Origin: Actinomyces gaoshouyii
Lineage (GTDB): Bacteria > Actinomycetota > Actinomycetes > Actinomycetales > Actinomycetaceae
Direction: 5' to 3'
DNA length: 64,000 nt
Assembly (NCBI RefSeq): GCF_002072175.1
Contig: NZ_MVIV01000008.1
Span: 18,664-82,663, forward strand
Both the position numbers and the translations under genes were made by a program. Positions 34,495-44,867 of the stretch are shown piece after piece (the stretch's first letter is position 1; the number at the start of each line of letters is the position of its first letter). The notes beneath the pieces are model-generated. The model was given only the letters and a program-made list of their open reading frames with translations, searched no databases and had not been told where the DNA came from.

Positions 34495-35100
34495 TCACTC
34501 GGCGGCCGGGGCGGCCTCGGAGCCGGCGCCGGCCTCGGCGGCGTCGCCCGCATCGTGGGTCGTCGGGATCGTCACGTTGACGACAGCGAGCTCGGCGTCG
34601 GAGATCGCCTCGACGCCCTCGGGCAGGGCCAGGTCGGCCACGGTGATGATGGTGCCGCCCTCGACGCCGGTGATGTCGACGCCGATGGCCTCGGGGATGG
34701 CGATGGCCGGCGCGGTGACCTCGACGTGGTCGAGCTCGATCATGTGGATGGTGCCGGGAGCGGAGGTGCCCATGACGTTGACCGGCACCTCGACGTCGAC
34801 GCGCTCATTGCGGTTGACCAGGAGGAAGTCGACGTGCTGCACGCCGGGGCGGATGGGGTGGCGCTGGATGTCCTTGACGATGGCGAGCAGGTCCTGGCCC
34901 TCCAGGTCGATGTTGATCAGGGCGTTCTCGTTGCCGCGCAGAGCGAGGCGAGTGGCGTGCTCCTCGAGGAGGATGTGGCGGGGCTCGGAGCCGTGGCCGT
35001 AGACGACGGCGGGGCACCGGCCATCGCGGCGGGCCTGGCGGGCGGCGCCCTTGCCGGAGCCGGTGCGGATGGTGGCCTTGAGGGTGATGGCGTTGGACAT
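34495..35100 (-). CDS. rplY: 50S ribosomal protein L25 (general stress protein Ctc form)
   Basis: A 201-residue long form of L25, which binds 5S rRNA. The N-terminal domain has the RTGSGKGAARQARRDGRCPAVVYGHG start and HVDFLLV. The C-terminal beta domain (about 100-185) contains LDHVEVTAPAIAIPEAIGVDI. It ends in an Ala/Glu-rich acidic tail. ATG 35100 follows GGAGACCCAG. It is co-transcribed with pth. Confidence 0.95.
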   Translation of the reverse strand: MSNAITLKATIRTGSGKGAARQARRDGRCPAVVYGHGSEPRHILLEEHATRLALRGNENALINIDLEGQDLLAIVKDIQRHPIRPGVQHVDFLLVNRNERVDVEVPVNVMGTSAPGTIHMIELDHVEVTAPAIAIPEAIGVDITGVEGGTIITVADLALPEGVEAISDAELAVVNVTIPTTHDAGDAAEAGAGSEAAPAAE

Positions 35101-35509
35101 CTGGGTCTCCTGGGGAGGGCGGGGCGCGCCCCGCGCGTCGGTGGTCCGGCGTGGCGCGACGACGCGCGGCACGCTCCGGTGCCACCACGTCGATCACGGA
35201 TGCACGCGCTCGCGCGTGTCCCTCGCCGGGGTTTCGGGCCAACAGTACGGCACACCGCCGGGTGCGGGCCAGGCGAGAGCCGGTGAGGCGGGCCACCCCG
35301 GGCGCCGTCATCGCGTCTGGGAGGCAGCCGGGTCGCCGGCCTCATGATCGCCGCGACCGCGCTCGCCGAGGACATGCCTCTCCTCACGCGCAATCCGGAG
35401 GTTCTCCGAGGGCTCGACGAGTTGATCACCGTCGTTGCGCTGTAGCGGGATTCGGCGAGGCTCATCGATTCCCCGACGCCCCCGGACGCTCTCGGGACAG
35501 GGCCCAGCG
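35101..35509. other. 409-bp region upstream of rplY with a toxin-gene remnant
   Basis: This lies between rplY and aroD. The part nearest rplY is presumably its promoter region. A vapC remnant lies at 35320-35445. No antitoxin gene or other reading frame of note was found. Confidence 0.55.
35320..35445 (+). pseudogene. VapC-type PIN toxin remnant (C-terminal fragment)
   Basis: Forty-one codons read SRVAGLMIAATALAED, then MPLLTRNPEVLRGLDELITVVAL and a stop. This is the C-terminal quarter of type II VapC toxins (the LMIAATA and PLLTRN motifs). The conserved Asp expected just before LMIA is replaced by Gly, and the N-terminal three quarters and any vapB are absent. It is a dead remnant of a toxin-antitoxin locus. 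Confidence 0.75.
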
Positions 35510-36436
35510 TCAGTCGGCCTGTGGAAAACCGCCCGGTGTCGTTCCTGTTTTCGACCGGTCTCGGTGGGAGAGGAGGGCGGCGATGGTGGGCTGGCCGGGG
35601 GCTGAGGCTGCGGCGGGATCGGCGCTGAGGGCGGCGAAGGTGAGGGCGGAGCCGTAGCGCCAGCCCTCCAGGCGACTGCGCCGCCCTCGCTCCCCCATGG
35701 AGATGACCGCCACCGGGATGCTGAGACAGGCCCGGGCCCGCGCCGTCACCTGGAGCGCGCGGTCGACGTCCTCCTCGCTGCGCGGCATGACGGCGATCTT
35801 CGCGCAATCGGCGCCGCCGGTCTCCATCCGCTCCAGCCTCTCCAGCATCTCCCCGTCCGGCGGGGTGGCGGTGAAGTCGTGGCTCGACGCGACGACGGCG
35901 ATCCCCGCCTCGTGGGCCCGCGCCGCCAGGGCGGTCAGGGCGCCGGTGGACAGCTCGACGTCGAGCGCGTCAGCGACCGCGTGCCCGGCGCGATGCTCGG
36001 CCTGGAGGTCGATGAGCGCGCCCAGGGCCTCGGCCTGCTCGCGCGGATCCATGGCCGCGCCACCGCCCTCGCGCCGGCTGCGCGCGGTGGCGAGCAGAGG
36101 CGTGCCGGTGGGGGCCAGGACCGCGGAGACCGCGAGGACGGCCTCATGCCAGAAGGCGGCCTGGGCCTGCGGTCCGGCGGCCTGCGGCGATGAGAGCAGG
36201 TCGAGCCGGAGCTCGACGAGATCCGCTCCGGCCGCCGCCGCCGCGAGCGCCTGGGCGAGCGCGGAGCCTGAGTCCCCAGCGCTATCGGCGCCATCGATGG
36301 CGCCGGCTGTCGTGGCCACGGCGACGACCACGCGCTCCCCGCCGAGCTCGGCGGCCCCGATCCTCGCGGGGCGCGGGCAGAGCGGCGAACCAGGCGACGG
36401 GGTCCGGCCCGCCCCCGTGGCGGGAGCCTCAGCCAC
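35510..36436 (-). CDS. aroD: type I 3-dehydroquinate dehydratase
   Basis: A 308-residue shikimate-pathway enzyme that dehydrates 3-dehydroquinate through a Schiff base. The fold is recognised by DLVELRLDLL, LLATARSRREGG, VVASSHDFTATPP (catalytic His), CAKIAVMPRS (Schiff-base Lys) and ISMGERGRRSRLEG. The N-terminal 30 residues are a Pro/Ala-rich extension. The start GTG 36436 overlaps the ppx stop. The last 18 residues (HRDRSKTGTTPGG onwards) are encoded by dispersed repeat copy 2, so the normal C-terminus seems to have been replaced by the repeat. Confidence 0.92.
   Translation of the reverse strand: MAEAPATGAGRTPSPGSPLCPRPARIGAAELGGERVVVAVATTAGAIDGADSAGDSGSALAQALAAAAAGADLVELRLDLLSSPQAAGPQAQAAFWHEAVLAVSAVLAPTGTPLLATARSRREGGGAAMDPREQAEALGALIDLQAEHRAGHAVADALDVELSTGALTALAARAHEAGIAVVASSHDFTATPPDGEMLERLERMETGGADCAKIAVMPRSEEDVDRALQVTARARACLSIPVAVISMGERGRRSRLEGWRYGSALTFAALSADPAAASAPGQPTIAALLSHRDRSKTGTTPGGFPQAD
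35532..35564. repeat. dispersed ACCGGTCTCG element, copy 2 (inside the aroD 3' end)
   Basis: A variant box CCCGGTGTCG at 35532-35541, the spacer TTCCTGTTTTCG, and ACCGGTCTCGG at 35554-35564. Spacing is identical to copy 1 (22 bp between box starts). Confidence 0.8.
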
Positions 36437-37415
36437 GGCGCCGCTCCCCGCCGTCGGCCAGGGACAGGGCGATGCCGTCGAGGATGTCGGTGAGCGAGGT
36501 GATCGCGGACTCCAGGGGGCGCCCGGCCTCGCCCGTGCGCTCGGCGACCCGGCCGATGACTTCGGACCATACGAGGGCTCCCGCGGCGATGACGTCGCGC
36601 CGCCCCGGGCGCAGGTAGCCCCAGGACTCGCGCTCGGCCGCCGTCGAGCGAAGGATCGCCTCGCAGGAGGCCAGCACGGTGCCCAGCGGCAGGCGGGAGC
36701 CGTGGATTGAGTCGGGCTCGAAGTCCGCCAGGCTCAGGGCGTGGGCGGTGATCGTGGTGATCGTGCCGGCCAGGCCCACGATCTCCTCGGCGGCGCCCAG
36801 GTCCATGACCTCCTCGGCGCGGTCGAGGAGATCGCACACATGCGCCCGGGCGGCGGCCTCGGCCGCGCGGGTGACGCCGTCGGCGAGGTAGCGCTCGGTG
36901 ACGCGCACGGAGCCGGTGTCCAGGGAGATCGCAGCCTCGGGCACGCGCGCGCCGAGGACCAGTTCGGTGGAGCCGCCGCCGAGGTCGACGACGAGGCGCC
37001 GGCGGATGCCCTGCGCGCCGAGGAGAGAACCGGCGAAGGACAGGCGGGCCTCCTCCTGACCGGAGACGACCTCGGGCTCGATGCCGAGGCGCCGGCGGAC
37101 GCCATCGACGAAGACGTCCCGGTTGCTCGCGTCCCTCGTGGCGGAGGTTGCGACGAAGCGCGTGCGCTGAGCGCCGGTGGCCCGGATGCGCTCGGCGTAG
37201 TCGGTGACGACATCCAGGGTGCGCTCAAGGGCCCCATCATCGAGGCGGCCGGTCCTGTCCACGCCCTGACCGAGGCGCACGATCATCGAATGCCGTTGGA
37301 CTCTCTCCAGGCGCCAGCCGGTGGGTCCGCCGTCGGGGTGGGCGTCGGCGATGAGCAGGCGGATCGTATTCGTGCCGCAGTCGATCGCGGCAACGCGGGT
37401 GGGCATGGGCGCCAT
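36429..37415 (-). CDS. ppx: Ppx/GppA-family exopolyphosphatase
   Basis: A 328-residue ASKHA-fold phosphatase that removes terminal phosphate from polyphosphate or from pppGpp. Motifs: VAAIDCGTNTIRLLIAD (phosphate loop 1), ATSATRDASNRDVFVDGV, VSGQEEARLSFAG, LVVDLGGGSTELVLG (phosphate loop 2) and GLAGTITTITAHAL. The length fits the short actinobacterial Ppx. ATG 37415 has GGAGGATCC before it. It lies in the conserved ftsB-DUF501-ppx cluster and overlaps aroD by 8 bp. Confidence 0.93.
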   Translation of the reverse strand: MAPMPTRVAAIDCGTNTIRLLIADAHPDGGPTGWRLERVQRHSMIVRLGQGVDRTGRLDDGALERTLDVVTDYAERIRATGAQRTRFVATSATRDASNRDVFVDGVRRRLGIEPEVVSGQEEARLSFAGSLLGAQGIRRRLVVDLGGGSTELVLGARVPEAAISLDTGSVRVTERYLADGVTRAAEAAARAHVCDLLDRAEEVMDLGAAEEIVGLAGTITTITAHALSLADFEPDSIHGSRLPLGTVLASCEAILRSTAAERESWGYLRPGRRDVIAAGALVWSEVIGRVAERTGEAGRPLESAITSLTDILDGIALSLADGGERRRG

Positions 37416-37442
37416 GGATCCTCCGAGCAGGGTCGGCAGTGG

Positions 37443-38021
37443 TCAGCAGCTGCAGCGGCGATCGTCCCACAGGCCGCGCTCGCGCAGGGCCTCCAGGGTG
37501 AGATCGCCGATCGGGTTGATGCCCGGGCCGGCGGCCAGGGCGTGCCCGAGGAGGGCGTGGAGGCATTTGACGCGGGTGGGCATGCCGCCCGCGCTCACTG
37601 CCTCGATCTCATGGGGGGAGCCGAGCTCGGCGCGGGCGGCCAGGTAGTGCCCGTGGGCGCGCCCGTAGGCGTCGGCGAGAGCCTGGTCCTGGCCGAGGCG
37701 GGCGTTGAAGTCCTCCATGAGGTGCTCGGCCTCGAGGGTGGAGCAGCCGCGCACGGCGGCGGGGTGCGTGAGGTAGTAGCTGGTGGGGAAGGGGGAGCCG
37801 TCAGGGAGGCGGGGCGCCGTGCGTACGACGGTCGGGCGGCCGCACACGCAGCGCGCCGCGATGGAGACGACGCCGCGGGGCACGCGCCCGAGTTGCTCGG
37901 CCAGGGCGTCGAGATCGGCCTGGGAGACTTCCGGGGGGGATGGGGGCATGGGGTTCTCGCTCACCGTCGCATTCTCCTCCGGCCGCTCCTGCACTCCCCG
38001 CCCCGTCTGATCGGCGCTCAT
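37443..38021 (-). CDS. DUF501-family protein
   Basis: A 192-residue protein of the DUF501 family found in almost all actinobacteria between ftsB and ppx. Family core: AEQLGRVPRGVVSIAARCVCGRPTVVRT (quoted in part), PFPTSYYLTHPAAVRGCSTLEAEHLM, VSAGGMPTRVKCLHALLGHALAAGPG and NPIGDLTLEAL. The Cys and His residues (CVCG, KCLHAL) suggest metal binding. The biochemical role is unknown. Its ATG overlaps the ftsB stop (ATGA), so the two are translationally coupled. Confidence 0.9.
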   Translation of the reverse strand: MSADQTGRGVQERPEENATVSENPMPPSPPEVSQADLDALAEQLGRVPRGVVSIAARCVCGRPTVVRTAPRLPDGSPFPTSYYLTHPAAVRGCSTLEAEHLMEDFNARLGQDQALADAYGRAHGHYLAARAELGSPHEIEAVSAGGMPTRVKCLHALLGHALAAGPGINPIGDLTLEALRERGLWDDRRCSC

Positions 38022-38731
38022 CTCGTGGCCTCGGGGGTGGCGGGCGCCGCGGGGGAGGCGCTCGGGCTCGCGGAGGGGCCGGCGGCCGGCGTCGTCGCGC
38101 CACCGGCGACGGCGGCGGACTCCGTGAGGGCGTCGTACCAGGGGGCGCGGGTCTCCTCCTTGGCGGCGGCCCGGGCATCGGCATCGGCCTGCGCCTGCAC
38201 CTCGTCGGCGCCGACGACGACGTAGCTCTTCTCCCCCGGCATCACGTAGGAGAGGCGCTCGCGCGCCTGGGCGCGCACGTAGGCCTCGTCCTTCCACTGG
38301 GCCGCCTCCTGCTCGAGGGCGGTGGCGGTGGCCCTGGCGGCGTCGATCTGCCGGGCGACGGCGTCGTACCGGGCGCGCTGAGCCAGGTAGTGGTTGAGGG
38401 TGGGCAGGACGACGACGAGCGCGAGAATGAGCACGGCCGCGAGCACGAGCAGGCGGACGGGCAGGGCGAGACCCTCCGGGCCTCCAAGGCGCAGGACTAT
38501 CGGGGTCGACGCCGGCTCAGCGGTGCCGGCCCGGGCCGAGCCGCGCTCGGACGTCGTGCTGGGCCGTTCAGGGCGGTCGGAGCGCTCGGGCCGTTCAGCG
38601 CGGCGGGGGCGAACGGCGTCGCCGGTATCGGTGGGGCGCCCGGGCCCGGTGCCGCGGGGGATCGTGCGCGGGGCGGGGCGCGCCTCGGAGCGGGCCCTCG
38701 GGCGGGCGGGGGTCGGGCGGCGCGGGCTCAT
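38018..38731 (-). CDS. septum formation initiator FtsB/DivIC-like protein
   Basis: A 237-residue bitopic membrane protein. An Arg/Pro-rich cytoplasmic N-terminus (about 1-85) precedes one membrane helix (VRLLVLAAVLILALVVVLPTL, quoted 21 positions long at about 93-113, listed here only as a hydrophobic span) and a coiled coil with ARYDAVARQIDAARATATAL. LSYVMPGEKSYVVV is the typical FtsB/DivIC end, and an Ala/Pro-rich tail follows. It would join FtsQ and FtsL at the division site. ATG 38731 (MSPRRP) is chosen as the family-like start. It lies downstream of eno, as in other actinobacteria. Confidence 0.88.
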   Translation of the reverse strand: MSPRRPTPARPRARSEARPAPRTIPRGTGPGRPTDTGDAVRPRRAERPERSDRPERPSTTSERGSARAGTAEPASTPIVLRLGGPEGLALPVRLLVLAAVLILALVVVLPTLNHYLAQRARYDAVARQIDAARATATALEQEAAQWKDEAYVRAQARERLSYVMPGEKSYVVVGADEVQAQADADARAAAKEETRAPWYDALTESAAVAGGATTPAAGPSASPSASPAAPATPEATR

Positions 38732-38833
38732 GGGGCGATCCTGCCGCAGGGCCGGGCCTCCTCCAAGCAGGCGCACGCGGGAGTGGTACGGGCCATGGGC
38801 GCGGAAGGATCACGGGGCGGTGGAGGCCAAAAG

Positions 38834-38871
38834 GCCTCGCGCGGGCCGACGGTCACCGGCCCGCGCGAGGC
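38834..38871 (-). terminator. intrinsic terminator of eno
   Basis: A perfect 14-bp stem (38834-38847 with 38858-38871) and a 10-base loop, 57 bases after the eno stop. On the minus strand it is followed by CTTTTGG. It separates eno from the ftsB operon. Confidence 0.85.
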
Positions 38872-38927
38872 GGTGTGGGCGTCAGATCGCCCCGATCCAA
38901 GGGCGGGCACGGCGCCCGGCCCCGGGC

Positions 38928-40322
<1,395 letters not shown>

Positions 40323-40386
40323 TCACGTCCGGCGAGCACGCGTCCCGAACCCGGCCCCGGGCGCGGGACGCGGCAGCACTTCGGCG

Positions 40387-40974
40387 TCAGCGCGTGGCCG
40401 GCTGCTGCGCGCCGCGCTCCGGGGGGACGGGCCCGGCCGCGGAGGGAGCGAGGAGCCAGGGGCGGGCACTCGAGTAGCGCGGGGAGACCTCGACCTCCGC
40501 GGCACCGTCGATCCGCTGGATGTCGGCCTGCGCCTGCGCGGCCCGCGGGGCGCCGATGCCGCCCCGGCCGGGGTTGGAGATGATGCCGTACAGGTAGGTG
40601 GCGCGCATCGCCCGCCGCGCCTGGACGGAGTGCCTGCCCTTGCCGATCTGGTCGTCGAGCAGGAGATCGACCTGCTCATCGCTCACGGCCAGGCCCTGGG
40701 ACGCGCAGACCTCCTCGATGATGTCGGCGGAGAGGAGGAGCCTGAGCGTCCCGGAGACGGGCCAGTTCAACGGCTTGAGCTCTTCAGCGGCCTCCTGAAG
40801 CTCCCTCTCCGTGATCGTCGTCGAGTGGGTGGTGCCATCGAGCCCCGTGTAGGAGGACGTAGCGGCGATGCCGGGCCGGACGGAGCAGGCCCCCAGGGCC
40901 GAAGCGCCGAGCAGGAGGGCCGCGGCGGCGGCGAGCAGTCGGGGCGCGCGGGAGGCGATCCGGGGAGCGGTCAC
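40387..40974 (-). CDS. lipoprotein with SurA N-terminal-like region
   Basis: A 195-residue exported lipoprotein. After a basic start, the hydrophobic segment LLAAAAALLLGASALGAC ends in a lipobox (Cys at about residue 28). The mature part resembles the chaperone N-domain of SurA-like proteins common between eno and mfd in actinobacteria: ITERELQEAAEEL, ADIIEEVCASQGLAVSDEQVD and YLYGIISNPGRGG. No PPIase domain is present. I choose GTG 40974 because AGGAG lies 7 bases before it. It would act outside the membrane as a folding helper; this is inferred. Confidence 0.75.
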   Translation of the reverse strand: MTAPRIASRAPRLLAAAAALLLGASALGACSVRPGIAATSSYTGLDGTTHSTTITERELQEAAEELKPLNWPVSGTLRLLLSADIIEEVCASQGLAVSDEQVDLLLDDQIGKGRHSVQARRAMRATYLYGIISNPGRGGIGAPRAAQAQADIQRIDGAAEVEVSPRYSSARPWLLAPSAAGPVPPERGAQQPATR

Positions 40975-41082
40975 AGTGCTTCTCCTGTTCTCACGGCGAG
41001 TCACCAAGCCATCGTATCCCCGAGTGGCGCCATCCACGCCGAGTGGAGCGTTCTACCCGCACCACTGGGGGCGAAGGATCGA

Positions 41083-44000
41083 TCAACGGCGGCGCCGGTA
41101 TGCGGTGGCCTCGGCCTCGTAGTCGGCCTCCCCGGCCACGACGGCGCGCAGCAGCACCTCTGCCCAGCGCAGGAGGGCCTCTCCCTCGATCGGCCCGCCG
41201 CCCATGCGCGCCGCGCCGGGGGCGGGCACCACGATGGTACGGGTGGCGGGCTTGATCGTCGTGCCCGGGTAGAGGCGGGTGAGCCTCATCCGACTGGATT
41301 CGGGCAGCTCCACGGGCGCGAAGCGGATGGACTTGCCCTGGGCCACGATCTCGCGCACCCCCAGCCCGGCCGCGAGCGCGCGCAGCCGAGCCAGCGCGGC
41401 CAGACGCGTCACCGGTTCGGGCACGGGTCCGTAACGATCGGCGAGCTCATCCAGCACGTCGGCCACCTGCTCATCGCTGCGGGCGGCGGCGAACTTCGTG
41501 TAGGCCTCCAGGCGCAGGCGCTCGTGGGGCACGTAGTCCTCGGGGATGGTGGCGTCCACGGGCAGCTCGATGCGCAGCTCGTCCTCGCCATCGTCCGCGA
41601 CGCCGGCCCCCTCCCCCATCCCCAGGGAGCGCTTGTAGGCGGCCACGGCGTCGGAGACCATGCGCATGTACAGGTCGAAGCCGACCCCGGCGATATGACC
41701 GGACTGCTCCCCGCCCAGCAGGTTCCCGGCACCGCGGATCTCCAGGTCCTTCATGGCCACCTGCATGCCGGCACCAAGGTCGGTGTTGGTGGCGATAGTG
41801 CGCAGGCGCTCCAGGGCGGTCTCGGTCAGCGGCTTGTCCGCGGGGTAGAGGAAATAGGCGTAGGCGCGCTCGCGTCCCCGGCCCACACGCCCGCGCAGCT
41901 GGTGGAGCTGGGACAGGCCGAAGCGGTCAGCGCGGTCGACGATGAGGGTGTTCGCGTTGGAGACGTCCAAGCCGGTCTCGACGATCGTCGTGCACACGAG
42001 GACGTCGATCCGCTTGCGCCAGAAGTCGTCGATGACGGCCTCGAGCCGGGCCTCGCTCATCTGCCCGTGGGCGGTGGCCACGCGCGCCTCGGGAACGAGC
42101 TCGGCGATCCGGGCGGCGACGCGGTCGATGTCGGAGACGCGGTTGTGGACGAGGAAGACCTGCCCGTCGCGCAGGAGCTCGCGGCGGATGGCGGCACCGA
42201 CCTGCTTGGTCTCCCAGGCCCCCACGTAGGTGAGGATGGGGTGGCGGTCCTCGGGCGGAGTGGCCAGGGTGGACATCTCGCGAATACCGGTCACCGCCAT
42301 CTCCAGGGTGCGGGGAATGGGTGTGGCGGACATGGCCAGGACGTCGACATCGGTGCGCAGGGCCTTGAGGGCTTCCTTGTGCTCGACGCCGAAGCGCTGC
42401 TCCTCGTCGATGATGAGCAGGCCGAGGTCCTTGAAGCGCACCTGCCCAGTGATGAGGCGGTGGGTGCCGACGACGACATCGATGGAGCCGTCGGCGAGCC
42501 CGGCCAGGACCTCGGCGGACTCGGCCTCGGATTGGAAGCGGGAGAGCTGGGCGACGCGCACGGGGAAGCCCGCGTAGCGCTCGGTGAAGGTCTCCGCGTG
42601 CTGACTGACCAGCAGGGTCGTGGGGGCCAGGACCGCGACCTGCTTGCCATCGGCCACGGCCTTGAAGGCGGCGCGCACGGCGACCTCGGTCTTGCCGTAG
42701 CCGACGTCGCCCATGATGAGGCGGTCCATGGGCTGGGGCCTCTCCATGTCGGCCTTGACGTCGTCGATGGTGGCCAGCTGGTCGGGGGTCTCGGTGTAGG
42801 GGAAGGCCTCTTCGAGCTCGGCCTGCCAGGGGGTGTCGGGACCGAAGGCGTGCCCTGCGGCAGCGGCGCGGGCGGCGTAGAGGCGCACAAGCTCGCCGGC
42901 GATCTCGCGGACGGCCTTGCGCGCCTTGGACTTGGTCTTGGCCCAGTCGGCGCCGCCCATTTTGTTCAGGGCCGGCGCATCCCCGCCGACGTACTTGGTG
43001 ACCTGATCGAGGGAGTCGGTGGGGACCATGAGCCGGTCGCCGCTCTGGCCGCGCTTGGAGGGCGCGTACTCGATCACGAGGTACTCCCGGGTGGCGGCGC
43101 TCTTGCCCGTGCCGACGGCGCGGCGCCGCAGCTCGATGAATCGCCCGACGCCGTGCTGGGCGTGGACGACGAGGTCGCCGGGGCGCAGGGACAGGGGGTC
43201 GACGGAGGCGCGGGAGCGGCGGGCGGGCAGGGCCTTGGGGCCGCGCGGGCCGGTGGAGGCGCGCCCGGTGAGGTCCGACTCGGCGATGAGGGCGAGACGC
43301 GGCCCCTCGGCGACGAAGCCGTGGCCGGCGGAGGCCTGGGTGATGCGCACGACGCCGTCGCCCCGCGGCCCATCGTCGGCGACGGACCACCCGAGATCGG
43401 CGGGCTCGTCGAGCTGGGTGACGATGCGGGCGGGCACATCGCCGTCGGCGAGCAGCTGGGCCATGCGGCGGCCGGGCCCGGGCCCGTCGGTGGCCACGAC
43501 AACGCCCCACCCCTCGCGGGCCATGCGGCCGAGGTCCATGACGGCCTCGTCGAGACGGCCCCGGTAGCCGGCGGGATCGCGCAGCGCCGGCGCCGTCGCA
43601 TCCGGGGAGGAGGCCAGGGAGGTGAGCGACCACCAGCCCAGGTTGCTGGACAGGGCCAGCGCTCGGGCCTCGCCGAGGCTCGCGAAGGCGGCGGCGGACA
43701 GGTCCACGGGGACGGTTCCGCCGGAGGCGGCGGAGGTCCAGGCGGCGGCGAGGAACTCGGAGGTGGTGGCCACGAGGTCCTCGGCGCGCCTGCGGATGCG
43801 CTCGGGCTCCAGGGCGACGACGAGTCGTGGCCCGACGAGGTCGAGGACGGGCACCATGCGAGGGGCGAGCACGGGAGCGAGGGACTCCATGCCCTCGCAG
43901 GGGATGCCCTCGGCGATCTTGTCGAGCATGTCGGCGGCTCCCGGGATCGCCCCGGTCAGTGCCCGGGCGCGCTCACGCACGGCGTCGGTGAGGAGCAGCT

Positions 44001-44769
44001 CGCGGCAGGGATGGAGGGTGGCGCCGTCCAGCTCCTCCACTGTGCGCTGATCGGCGACGGCGAAGGAGGAGACGGATTCGATGTCGTCGCCGAAGAAGTC
44101 GACGCGCACGGGGCGCGGCAGTGTGGGTGGGAAAACATCGAGGATGCCGCCGCGCACGGCGAACTCGCCGCGCGCCTCCACCATATCCACCCGGGTGTAG
44201 GCGGCGTCGGCCAGTCGGGCGGCGATGGCCTCCAGGCCCTCACTGGGGCCGGCGGCGAGTCGGATGGGCTCGATCTCCCCCAGGCCGTCGATGACGGGCG
44301 CGAGCAGGGCGCGGATGGGGACGACGAGGACGCGGATGGGGCCGTCGGCACTCGCGGGCCCCTCGACGGGGTGAGCGAGACGGCGCAGGACCGCGAGCCT
44401 GGTGGCCACGGTGTCCGCCCGCGGCGAGAGACGCTCGTGGGGCAGGGTCTCCCAGGCGGGGAGGACCGCGATATCGGTGGGCGGCAGGTAGCAGGCGAGG
44501 GCGGCGGCGAGCTCCTCGGCGTCGCGGCCGGTGGCGGTGACGCCGAGCAGTGGCGTCCCCTCACCCCCGGCGCCGGAGGCGCCGGGCTCCACCCCGACGG
44601 CGCGAGCGACGCCGCGCTCCCCCATCGCCATGGCGGCGAGGATCGCGGGGCGCGCCCCGGAGGCGACGACGGCGCTGTTCTCGCCTCGCCGGGTCGCGGC
44701 GGCGGTGCGGACGAGCTCGGCGATCGCGGGGTCGGCCAGGAGCGGGGGGAGGAGGGCGGTCAGTCGCAC
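41083..44769 (-). CDS. mfd: transcription-repair coupling factor
   Basis: A 1228-residue DNA translocase that removes stalled RNA polymerase and recruits UvrA. Domains in order: UvrB-like N-terminus with LPAWETLPHERLSPRAD; RNA-polymerase-interacting domain (LRPGDLVVHAQHGVGRFIEL, DRLMVPTDSLDQVTKYVGG); RecG-like motor with Walker A (MGDVGYGKTEVAVRAAF), LLIIDEEQRFGVEH, TATPIPRTLEMA-type motif and DVSNANTLIVDRADRFGL; translocation-in-RecG motif (QLHQLRGRVGRG); and the C-terminal UvrA-binding domain. The length is standard. The start is GTG 44769. It is probably transcribed alone. Confidence 0.97.
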   Translation of the reverse strand: MRLTALLPPLLADPAIAELVRTAAATRRGENSAVVASGARPAILAAMAMGERGVARAVGVEPGASGAGGEGTPLLGVTATGRDAEELAAALACYLPPTDIAVLPAWETLPHERLSPRADTVATRLAVLRRLAHPVEGPASADGPIRVLVVPIRALLAPVIDGLGEIEPIRLAAGPSEGLEAIAARLADAAYTRVDMVEARGEFAVRGGILDVFPPTLPRPVRVDFFGDDIESVSSFAVADQRTVEELDGATLHPCRELLLTDAVRERARALTGAIPGAADMLDKIAEGIPCEGMESLAPVLAPRMVPVLDLVGPRLVVALEPERIRRRAEDLVATTSEFLAAAWTSAASGGTVPVDLSAAAFASLGEARALALSSNLGWWSLTSLASSPDATAPALRDPAGYRGRLDEAVMDLGRMAREGWGVVVATDGPGPGRRMAQLLADGDVPARIVTQLDEPADLGWSVADDGPRGDGVVRITQASAGHGFVAEGPRLALIAESDLTGRASTGPRGPKALPARRSRASVDPLSLRPGDLVVHAQHGVGRFIELRRRAVGTGKSAATREYLVIEYAPSKRGQSGDRLMVPTDSLDQVTKYVGGDAPALNKMGGADWAKTKSKARKAVREIAGELVRLYAARAAAAGHAFGPDTPWQAELEEAFPYTETPDQLATIDDVKADMERPQPMDRLIMGDVGYGKTEVAVRAAFKAVADGKQVAVLAPTTLLVSQHAETFTERYAGFPVRVAQLSRFQSEAESAEVLAGLADGSIDVVVGTHRLITGQVRFKDLGLLIIDEEQRFGVEHKEALKALRTDVDVLAMSATPIPRTLEMAVTGIREMSTLATPPEDRHPILTYVGAWETKQVGAAIRRELLRDGQVFLVHNRVSDIDRVAARIAELVPEARVATAHGQMSEARLEAVIDDFWRKRIDVLVCTTIVETGLDVSNANTLIVDRADRFGLSQLHQLRGRVGRGRERAYAYFLYPADKPLTETALERLRTIATNTDLGAGMQVAMKDLEIRGAGNLLGGEQSGHIAGVGFDLYMRMVSDAVAAYKRSLGMGEGAGVADDGEDELRIELPVDATIPEDYVPHERLRLEAYTKFAAARSDEQVADVLDELADRYGPVPEPVTRLAALARLRALAAGLGVREIVAQGKSIRFAPVELPESSRMRLTRLYPGTTIKPATRTIVVPAPGAARMGGGPIEGEALLRWAEVLLRAVVAGEADYEAEATAYRRRR

Positions 44770-44867
44770 GCGGAGAGTCTAGAGGCGCCGGGGACAGGGG
44801 CCGAGCCGAGGGGCGGGAGGGCGCTCACCCGCCGGCCATCGACGCGGGGCGGAATACCGCCGCGCTC

